Part shown: in pieces, positions 57,016 to 64,000 of the stretch
How positions within the stretch are numbered: the stretch's first letter is position 1
How the letters are laid out: every line of letters begins with the position of its first letter
Assembly: GCA_003586115.2 (NCBI GenBank)
Contig: QVOM02000126.1
Location: 8,462,056-8,526,055, forward strand
Direction of reading: 5' to 3'
Source: Salvator merianae
Lineage: Eukaryota; Chordata; Lepidosauria; Squamata; Teiidae
Length of the DNA stretch: 64,000 bases
Translations under genes and position numbers: made by a program
Notes under the pieces: generated by a model
What the model saw: the letters and a program-made list of their open reading frames with translations, nothing else
Databases searched by the model: none
What the model was told of the DNA's origin: nothing

Positions 57016-57444
57016 GGCCCTTTCTGCACTTGGCTTTATTCTGGATTATATCCAAGAATAGAGACCTACTATCCACGCGCTAGTGCAGTTTACAGCAAGC
57101 CCTGGGTGGGGCCTGCCATAGGGAAGAAGAAGAAGAAGAAGAAGAAGAAGAAGAAGAAGAAGAAGAAGAAGAAGAAGAAGAAGAAGAAGAAGAATTTGGT
57201 TTTTTATACCCCGCTTTTCTCGGTCGAAGCTGACTCAAAGCGGCTTACAAGGTTATTTTTTGCCCGAAGGCTTGCATCTATCTTCCGCATCACACAAAGT
57301 GATGCTCCCTATTTATCTACTTGCAATTACTTGCTTTCGAACAGCTAGGTTGGCTGGAGCTAGAGGCCAGTAGACACTAGCACGCATATGGTAGGTCCCT
57401 ATTATAGGATATAATCTAGAATAAGGCCAAGTGCAGAAAGGGCC
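57016..57444. mobile_element. Harbinger-like MITE, copy 2, interrupted by SINE F
   Basis: About 75-bp inverted arms (57016-57092 and 57374-57444) beginning GGCCCTTTCTGCACTTGGC, enclosing the GAA-tailed SINE copy. The termini match 51632-51784. No clear target duplication. Confidence 0.6.
57123..57373 (-). mobile_element. CTT-tailed SINE, copy F, truncated, with (GAA)24
   Basis: Starts with 24 perfect GAA units (57123-57194). The body then stops abruptly at the GGCCAGTAGA point, where the right arm of an inverted-repeat element begins. Confidence 0.85.
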
Positions 57445-57772
57445 TTTGTTTCTAGTCTATGGCCCTGTGGTCAGACTTTGCCTTCTCAGGTAACTTTCTC
57501 CAAAAAATCTTTTGGGGATGACATGAGAATGCCTCCTATCTCTTACCTCCCTCTTCAGTAGCTTAGAGATAATGAGAAATATGTGGCTGGATCAGACCAG
57601 AGGCCCACCTAGTCCAGTAACCTGTTCTTCTCCTAGCATCCAAACAGTTGCGTGAGGAAGGCTAGGAAAATAACACAAGCACAATTTCTCCTCCTCCTTA
57701 CCTCCCATCAGCTGATCTTTAGGGTCATCCCAGTTTTGTTACCGCTAGCTAGTGCTTTATCAGTCCAAAAGT

Positions 57773-57912
57773 CTTTATTATTTCCATTTTTATCCCACCC
57801 TACACCCAAAGGTCTCTGAGCAGGTTATAGCAACAAAAATAATATATATATAAAATGAACCCACTAAAAACAATGACAGTGCCTGAAAAGAGGGGAGGGG
57901 AAGCTGTTTCCT
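57773..57912 (+). repeat. Same short repeat family
   Basis: ATTTTTATCCCACCCTACAC, GGTCTCTGAGCAGG, CAATGACAGTGCCTG. Confidence 0.55.
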
Positions 57913-57944
57913 CAGCCAAAGGCCAGGGTTAATCTTAAGAGCAC

Positions 57945-58316
57945 AATCTTAATGTTTTGCCTTTGTCTTCTGCTTGAGATGCCCAGAAACAATTGGTGGC
58001 CACAGTGTGAGACAGGATGCTGGACTAGATGGGCTGTGGCCTGATCCAGCAGGGATCCTCTTAATTCATGGAGGACAGGTGTATCAATGGCTACTAGAAT
58101 GGATGCCTGGATACTGCCTCCAGGCTGGAGAGACAGGCAGGATGCCTCTAAAGGCCATTTGTAGGCAGTCGAGAGCAGGTAAAGGTTTTGCCTTTTTATC
58201 CTGCTTGAGAATGCCTAAAAGCAATTGGTGCCCACTGTGTGAGACAGGATGCTGGACTAGGCCATGGGCGGTGGCCTGATCCAGCGGGGCTCCTCTTAGG
58301 TTCTCATGTTCTTATC
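57945..58316 (+). repeat. Two adjacent CR1-clade LINE 3' tails
   Basis: Copies at 57945-58068 and 58069-58316, both ending in a CTCTTA-type 3' end. The second also includes the end of the coding tail. They lie just outside the promoter. Confidence 0.75.
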
Positions 58317-58574
58317 TCCGAGTGTCTTATCGCTACAGGTGAATCTGCACTCCACTAACAGGCGTTAGAGCTTTCTGCTCTGCAAACTCTTCTCAAAACG
58401 AGTTCGGGGTAATGTTCCTCCCGCAGGGAACTTCGCATCTCTACCTGTATCTGTACCTGCACACGACTCCCTTCACCTTCTCCTCTCCATCGCAGAGCTG
58501 CTTAGCCGCCTTCCCAGGAGAACAAACCCGAATCTTTCTGCTACTGCTGCTCACCACAGCACCCGAAAACTCCG

Positions 58575-58588
58575 GTTGTCATAACAAC
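58575..58588. promoter_or_regulatory. RFX X-box
   Basis: GTTGTCATAACAAC fits the X-box consensus RYYNYY-(N1-3)-RRNRAC at every position with a 2-nt spacer and near-perfect dyad symmetry. RFX factors use such sites to switch on ciliary genes, which fits KIAA0586. Confidence 0.7.
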
Positions 58589-58605
58589 AGCAGCCACCGC
58601 CGCAC

Positions 58606-58680
58606 CTTCAGCTGGGCATCATCCCGCCTCTTTTAAACCGACCAATTTAGCCCAACCCCTTTCCCGTTCCCTGAGAGGCA
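58606..58680 (-). other. KIAA0586: Candidate non-coding first exon of KIAA0586
   Basis: Coding exon 1 has a real splice acceptor, so a 5'UTR exon must lie upstream on this strand. On the minus strand CTGAAG|GTGCGG gives a plausible donor at 58606, next to the promoter motifs. The upstream limit is a guess. Other donors nearby (58410-58470) are possible. Confidence 0.35.
58642..58646 (+). promoter_or_regulatory. CCAAT box
   Basis: A CCAAT pentamer (ACCAATTTAG) within the promoter region, the typical NF-Y core; NF-Y often works with RFX sites. Confidence 0.5.
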
Positions 58681-58698
58681 GACGCCATCGTGACGCAC

Positions 58699-58710
58699 AG
58701 TGCGCATGCC
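58699..58710. promoter_or_regulatory. NRF1-like site
   Basis: AGTGCGCATGCC contains the TGCGCATGC core of the NRF1 palindrome. A second partial match (ACGCGCATG) lies at 58740-58748. NRF1 drives many nuclear genes for mitochondrial proteins, which fits TIMM9. Confidence 0.6.
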
Positions 58711-58761
58711 TAGCTCCAGACCGCCGCCAAATATTCTCTACGCGCATGACTAGTCCTTGCA

Positions 58762-58769
58762 TGACGTCA
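58762..58769. promoter_or_regulatory. Full cAMP response element (CRE)
   Basis: A perfect palindromic TGACGTCA, the CREB/ATF site, about midway between the two presumed transcription starts. Confidence 0.6.
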
Positions 58770-58815
58770 AAAGCGGGCGACGAATGAGCGCGTGCGCCTC
58801 TCTCCTTCTCTTCTT

Positions 58816-58824
58816 CCCCGCCCC
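58816..58824. promoter_or_regulatory. GC box (Sp1-type)
   Basis: CCCCGCCCC on the TIMM9 side of the promoter. Confidence 0.45.
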
Positions 58825-60454
58825 GTTCTCATTTTTTTAAAAAATTCTCTGACCCTCTTCATAAATTGTTCGGTTAGAAACAAGACCATTTCACGAGCAG
58901 TTCCACCCTACCTACTTTTTTTTCTCCACAGAGAAGGATTCTTTCCCAGCTACACATGCACAGACAGCTTCTTATTTACTGGGCTTCATGACGTTGGGAT
59001 AGAACCCGAACCTTGGTTGGAAGAAGTGAAGATGCTTAGCTTTGGGGGACACTTTACAGGGACGCACCTCACGTGGTAAATGAAAGGTAAAACTAGCCGG
59101 AGTTCCTCGCTGTCGATTCTGTTCCAGCACGAGGTATGGCGTGTGAGCAGAAGGGAAGGGACTAGGGGTATTCGCGGAAGAGGGTCTCTGTTTGTTGTCT
59201 GAGTAGGTCGAGGGAGAGATGGGGAGGGAGAAAAGAGGACTTGGAGAGGGCCCTTAATTGTAGATGCTGTGCAGAGTTGCCATGTTTTAAACGTGGGACT
59301 GTGCTTCTGCTTTTCACAGAATATTCTTCTCCAGATGTTGAGCAGGCGAGGGGCTGCTTCTGTAATTGTGTATAGGGTAAGCTGCTATTAGATATACAAG
59401 AGCAAGGATAGGAAACAAGGAAAAATGTGGCAACCCAAAGATGGAGGAGACAGACAGGAAGGGAAGAGGCAGCGGGACAGAATCTGTAGAAAAGAATATT
59501 TAGGGCGTGACCTAGTGTGCTGCTTCCCCCAGGAAAAGAAGGGTTGCAAATGCTTGTCACCTTGGCATGTCCTCAAGCATCCCCCAAATGCCCTTGACTT
59601 CGGGAAGGGATTTGGAATTCAGTGAAGCGTGATGAATTCAGTTATATCGATGAGAGAGGCTTGACTTTGAGTATTCCCTCACTCTCAGATTTGTTGGATG
59701 GCCTTACAAGCGTGTCTATACTCTCCGGCATTTTAGTTATCTCCAAATAGGTTTATATGGTATCTAAGATGTTGACTGGGTGTGTTTTGAACTCTGATTT
59801 ATTGAACTCTGGTTGGTAGATAAAGGTCCAGACATATCCCTTTATATAGTGCAAAACATGTGTCAACTCAGACATGCTCATCTCGTGACTTGTGTTTAAA
59901 ATCCCATTTGTTGTACTTGTTTCACAATTAATCTGTACAAATATATTCTGTGAAGAAGCATGGAACGATCAGTGTAGACAAGCACAATAAAGTCCCATTC
60001 CACCAAGGTGATTGATTGCTAGACTGTATGAATACAGAATTCAAAGACTTATAATAATTGTTGGCTAGTGAATACAGTATATAATATCCAATTAATAATA
60101 CAGGGGGAAATTTTCTTCAGTTGCATTTATGATAAAAGCAGTTTGTCATCTTTTATGAAAGTGAATAAATGTAGGCTACAAGAATCCTGACAATCTTTTT
60201 GAAAATATACATTCATTTTCATTTACTTCACCTGAAGCATGTATATCAAAGATCTGCAGAGTCTTCTTTCTGAATGTTTCACTTAACCAAAGAAGCTGAC
60301 CTGTTAGGTCTCAAAAGGTATTTACTCTTTTTATCTCTTGTTGCTTGCCCTTCCTTATTACAGACTGTACATTGAACAGAAAATAAAAATACAGGCTACT
60401 GTATTGGAGCATAAATATTTGGAACAACTGTTGACTTGTCACCTCATGTTTTAG
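58825..60454 (+). other. TIMM9 5' region: untranslated exon(s) and first intron
   Basis: No protein-coding gene seen. Possible 5'UTR donors are AAAG|GTAAAA near 59086 and CACGAG|GTATGG near 59134, but I cannot choose between them. The rest looks like unique intron sequence. Confidence 0.4.
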
Positions 60455-60518
60455 GTGGCAGTGGACTGTGAACTGAACAATGGCTGGGCAAATATCAGAA
60501 TCCGATCAGATCAAACAG
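60455..60518 (+). CDS. TIMM9: TIMM9 coding exon 1 (CDS 60480-60518)
   Basis: Acceptor CATGTTTTAG at 60454, then 25 nt of 5'UTR, then 13 codons [13 protein letters not shown]. Donor ACAG|GTAAGT, phase 0. At least one untranslated exon must lie upstream near 58800-59130. Confidence 0.96.
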
Positions 60519-63500
60519 GTAAGTACTATATCTCTAGGTGATGCTTTGGAAGCATTTGTATTGCCTCATGACATGGTAGCTTAAATGGTTTTCACAACTG
60601 TTGAAAGTCAGAAGAAGAATAATTTGGTTTTTATACCCTGCTTTTCTTGGATGAAGCTGACTCAAAGCAGCTTACAAGGTTATTTTTCGCCCGAAGGCTT
60701 ACATCTATCTTCCACATCACACAAAGTGATGCGCCCTATTTATCTACTTGCACAATTACTTGCTTTCCAACAGCTAGGTTGGCTGGAGCTAGAAGCCAGT
60801 AGAGGGCCGCTCATCCCCTCTACACGGCAGACAAGGGCCTTGAACTCCGATCCTCCTATTGAAAGATCAGTGCCTTAGCCTTCTGCGCCACCTGTACTTC
60901 GTCAGTACAGGGAAGAAATTTATTATAAGCTCTCTAGGGGAATAATGCTCTGGATGCCAGTGGCAGGAGTACAGTAGTTTAAGTGCTTGCTATGAACTGC
61001 CCCATCCTGGAGCCATTCAGGTTCTAGACCCCTTTCTGCATTTGGCCTTAGGCTAGAATAAGAACCCGCATAGTCGGCTTCCAGGCCTCATTGGTCTGCA
61101 TGTCAGAATATAATCCCAATCAAGGAGGCCCTGATTGGGATTACCAGTAGACCCATTTAAACTGGTCTACTGGTTCAGAACATGAAGACATGCAGAACGC
61201 ATGCCTCCTATGTTTGGGACTAGTAGGGAGCCCATTTCAGTAGCACACCAAAGCGCACCACTGAAAGGGGTCCCCCAGAGGCTGCAAGGCTAGGAACGTT
61301 TGTTCCTAGCCCTTGGAACACTTGAAGCTCAACCCTGAAGCTTGTGGGGGCAGATGGGACTGTTCCAGAGTCAGACCATGCTTTTCCATGGTCTGAACCA
61401 GCACACCTGGCTCTATCAGACTCACTGGTTCAGTGCACGAAGAGTTAAGTACAGAAAGGGCTTAGGAACGGAGCAGCTATTGCTGCCACTGAAAAAGAGT
61501 AGCAGAAAACCCGCCAAAACTACTTACATTGCCATTCTTGCTGGTTCAAGAATTTTGGTGGCACCACAAATTTTGTGACCCAAATGGCAACAGGAGTGGA
61601 TGGGTCACCCACTGAAGCTAGCATGCCCTTCAGGTTCCCTCAACATAGGGATACCACAGATCAGTTAGTTGGGATATCCATGTTTCCTGATACACCTCAG
61701 GTTAGCAGAGGGGAGTTTGGTTTACTGCTCATTATGTTTGATTAATTCACAGTTCAAAGAGTTTCTTGGGACATACAACAAACTGACAGAAACCTGCTTC
61801 CTGGATTGTGTAAAAGATTTCACTAGTCGAGACGTCAAGCCAGAAGAGGTATGTAAGAGACCTTTGGGTATAGGGTAGGACAGAAATACAAAGAATGAAT
61901 AAATTGAATAAAATATTCTTTGTTTTCTCTCACTAAGAGTAAAGCACACATTTAAGGGACAATTCACACATGCGTGTGGGTAACTTTAACAGAGCCGTAA
62001 CGCTTATAAACCTGCTCCTGTGAACATACTCTTTTGAAATGCATGTTGATGAAATTCAATTTACATCTTTACATTACACTTCAGCAGACTGATACAGTTT
62101 GCTCTATAGATAACTCTGTTCTTAGTTAGTGAACTTTGCATTAATATATTTAAAACATTTCTGTGCCGCTTCTGCTTAAAACATCTATAAGCAGCTTACA
62201 AAGAAGTATAAAAACAAAATGGTGCTAAAAGAAGGTGTGAACTTTTAAATGTTGTAAACCACCTCAGTCATTTTTTAAAAAAAATATTTTTGCATTTTTA
62301 TTTGTACAAATAAATTGAATGAAACAAAATAATGCTCAAGTTTTGGGGGTTTTTTTGGATTTTTATTTGTACAGATAAATCGAATGAAACGAAATAAGGA
62401 CCCTAACTACACATATGCTTATCTCTCATTTTATAATCAATTCTGCTTGCATTCCAAGCAGAGTGTAAGATGCACAGAGCAAATAGATAGAGCATGTGCA
62501 GTATACTTGTGGTCTAGACACACCAAAAGCGTATAGTGTACCCAACCTGCAGGAAATAGCCACAACTCTGCTGCACCCCATTGGAAACTCCTCTCTGCCA
62601 GTGATTGATTTGTGCAAGTTTTGGATCTTCCAGTATTCTTGTTTTGCACTTTTGCACTCCAGCACAAAGGCAGAAACTTTATGGTTTTGCACACATTTTT
62701 AGAGTACTCCAGTGCAAACCCAGGAGGAAAAAAAAAGTAGAATGTTCAGGCAGACTTCCCATGCTTTGGAAAGAGAGTTGTCTCCCGCTTTCTGATTTGT
62801 TGCCTTGATAAGGGAAACTGCCCCCTCACCTTCCCCTGGAATGCCTGAAATCACACCCTTGCAAAAGCCAGATAGATGACCCATCTAAAAAAAAAACTCA
62901 CTTGAGAAAAATCATCACACTTTAACTGTGCAAAGAAACACTCTGTAGATAGCCTTGATTTAAGGTTAAGGTACTGCACATCAGAAGTGCAGTCACCTTT
63001 CCACCATCAAACACATCCATAGCTGAGTGTCCTTTTGGCTTTTGTCCAGCTGCTTCACTCTTCACTTGCCCTCTGCTCTTCCCCACCTTCCACCCTGAGG
63101 GACTCATCTTCCAGCGTTGTATCTTTTAGCCATTTGATACTGTCCATGGTGTTTTCTTGGCAAAGATACTGGAGTGGGCTGCCATTTCCTACTCCAGTAG
63201 ATCACCTTCTGTCAGAACTCTCCACTGTCTGTCTTGGGTGGCCCTCTACAGGATGGCTCATAACTTCTTTGAGCTACACAAGTCCCTCTTCCACGACAAC
63301 ACACTGATCCATGAAGGGGAATCACGGCTATTGGTAGGTTTTAAAACTGAACAATATAAGGTCAGCATGCGTACACTTTAATACATGACTAGTAAAGATG
63401 AAGAGTTGTTTTAAAATCCTGAAAATCTTGATGAAAAACATTAGTTTTAAAAGGCAGTATGAAACCAAAAACGTGTTTGGTAACTTATATTGTCAGTATC

Positions 63501-63651
63501 TTTGTTCTCAACCTAGATGACTTGCTCAGAACACTGCTTACAGAAGTATTTAAAAATGACCCAGAGGATATCTCTGAGATTTCAAGAATACCACATTCAG
63601 CAGAATGAAGCGCTGGCTGCCAAAGCAGGACTTCTTAGCCAGCCTCGCTAG
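60480..63651 (+). CDS. TIMM9: TIMM9 small TIM chaperone of the mitochondrial intermembrane space (3 coding exons, complete)
   Basis: Tim9 assembles with Tim10 into a hexamer that escorts hydrophobic precursors across the mitochondrial intermembrane space to the inner-membrane TIM22 translocase (family knowledge). The three exons join in phase 0 to give 89 residues, the usual vertebrate length. They begin [13 protein letters not shown] and end [12 protein letters not shown]. The twin CX3C motifs that form the two disulfides are CFLDC (exon 2) and CSEHC (exon 3). The start ATG sits in AACAATGG. The gene diverges from KIAA0586 across a shared promoter with NRF1-like sites. No breaks or missing key residues. 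Confidence 0.98.
60611..60893 (-). mobile_element. CTT-tailed SINE, copy G
   Basis: Reverse-oriented, near full-length copy inside the first TIMM9 coding intron. Confidence 0.85.
61027..61460. mobile_element. Harbinger-like MITE, copy 3
   Basis: Termini CCCCTTTCTGCATTTGGCC and, reversed, CCCTTTCTGTACTTAACTC. Flanked by CTA / TTA. The interior has short GATTGGGATTA-type inverted segments and differs from the other two copies. Confidence 0.5.
61753..61848 (+). CDS. TIMM9: TIMM9 coding exon 2 (first CX3C)
   Basis: 96 nt, 32 codons, [20 protein letters not shown] then [12 protein letters not shown]. Acceptor AATTCACAG, donor GAAGAG|GTATGT, phase 0 both sides. Confidence 0.98.
61849..63516 (+). 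other. TIMM9 intron
   Basis: Mostly A/T-rich unique sequence. A BovB-like piece lies at about 63110-63320. A short repeat-like stretch at about 62140-62270 resembles the tails of other interspersed repeats here. Confidence 0.5.
63110..63320 (+). mobile_element. BovB-related fragment
   Basis: TTCTTGGCAAAGATACTGGA, GCTGCCATTTCCTACTCCAG and TGATCCATGAAGGGGAA resemble BovB-derived sequences well known from ruminants. In the last TIMM9 intron. Confidence 0.6.
63517..63651 (+). CDS. TIMM9: TIMM9 coding exon 3 (second CX3C and stop)
   Basis: 44 codons plus [23 protein letters not shown] then [20 protein letters not shown] and SQPR. Acceptor TCTCAACCTAG. The first codon is Met where the human protein has Thr, a small change just before the CX3C. 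Confidence 0.98.
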   Translation: MTCSEHCLQKYLKMTQRISLRFQEYHIQQNEALAAKAGLLSQPR

Positions 63652-64000
63652 AAGGGAGGGGAAGGAGCCTACGAAGCAACGTGCCAACATTGATTGCATT
63701 GCATGTGAGTCGACGTCGGTCTCTTCTGAAAGTGTGGCAGCATCCACCAACTCAGAATAGAAGATCTTGGAGAATGGCCAGACTGTGGGAGCCATCTGGG
63801 GTTGTGGTGGCTACAGAAGAGATGGAGCCTGTTCTGAGACTGACTGTCCTGTGCACTGAAATAATGTTGATGTCATTTCTGGAGGCCCTACAGACTGGTT
63901 CTACCGGTTACCATTAGGGGTGGCAAGGAAGCAAATACTACTTATTTTTTATTATTTTTTATTATTTTTTAAGCAATGACTGTTCATTTTAAAACACAAG
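63652..64000 (+). other. TIMM9: TIMM9 3'UTR (start of)
   Basis: Follows the stop codon. No AATAAA-type signal was seen before the window ends, so the poly(A) site is probably outside. A run of TTTTTATTA repeats lies at about 63940-63970. Confidence 0.6.

Larger units (their letters stand above)
55330..58400 (-). other. Intron between the KIAA0586 5'UTR exon and coding exon 1
   Basis: SINEs E and F, Sauria-like SINE, Harbinger-like MITE copy 2, and CR1-clade tails. Two long minus-strand open frames at about 56154-56838 have no recognisable domain and are not called as genes. Confidence 0.6.
58400..59140. promoter_or_regulatory. Probable bidirectional KIAA0586-TIMM9 promoter
   Basis: A GC-rich, CpG-containing stretch in an otherwise A/T-rich window, between two divergent genes. 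It contains an X-box, a CCAAT box, NRF1-like sites, a CRE and a GC box, and no TATA box was noted. The same head-to-head arrangement of KIAA0586 and TIMM9 is known in other vertebrates. Exact transcription starts cannot be read from sequence alone. Confidence 0.8.
60519..61752 (+). other. TIMM9 intron with two mobile elements
   Basis: Contains a CTT-tailed SINE (about 60611-60893, minus) and a Harbinger-like short element (about 61027-61460). No exon was recognised. Confidence 0.6.

Noticed and set aside
57106..57348. Open frame starting with a long poly-lysine run
   Set aside because: It is the GAA repeat and SINE body read in frame; no gene.
1..64000. CRISPR array, prokaryotic operon, phage or toxin system
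   Set aside because: Spliced vertebrate genes and vertebrate repeats throughout; the tandem and microsatellite repeats have no spacer pattern.

Overview
The window is vertebrate nuclear DNA, most likely from a squamate reptile and possibly a gecko. This rests on the repeats: CR1-type LINE tails, BovB-like LINE pieces, a tRNA-headed SINE resembling the lizard Sauria family, a DIRS-type tyrosine-recombinase retroelement, and hAT-type and Harbinger-like short DNA transposons. The species call is inference. The two genes are solid.

Layout. Positions 1-58700 are almost entirely the minus-strand gene KIAA0586 (TALPID3), a centrosome/basal-body protein needed for cilium formation and Hedgehog signalling. 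I traced 22 coding exons from the start codon at 55292 down to 1275. All splice phases agree, giving 1094 codons with no stop. The last few hundred codons and the 3'UTR lie below position 1, outside the window. At 58400-59140 is a compact GC-rich region with an RFX X-box, a CCAAT box, NRF1-like sites, a perfect CRE and a GC box. It is probably a bidirectional promoter. From it TIMM9 is read to the right: its three coding exons (60480-63651) encode the complete 89-residue small TIM chaperone of the mitochondrial intermembrane space with both CX3C motifs.

The introns are repeat-rich. The 13.1-kb intron between 23683 and 36829 holds a DIRS-type element (about 31250-36340, minus strand) with reverse transcriptase, RNase H and recombinase remnants, interrupted by a palindromic hAT-type element with a clean 8-bp target duplication. 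It also holds a second DIRS fragment, a GC-rich hAT-type element, CR1 tails and simple repeats. Other introns carry seven copies of a tRNA-headed SINE ending in CTT repeats, three related solo LTRs, fold-back repeats, and a 1.9-kb CR1 copy with a 99-bp in-frame tandem duplication.

The two genes work in different compartments (cilium and mitochondrion) and appear linked only by their shared promoter. I found no sign of a new multi-gene system. The points most worth a second look are the X-box in the promoter of a ciliary gene, a tandem splice acceptor and a 42-nt microexon in KIAA0586, and several well-bounded transposon insertions.
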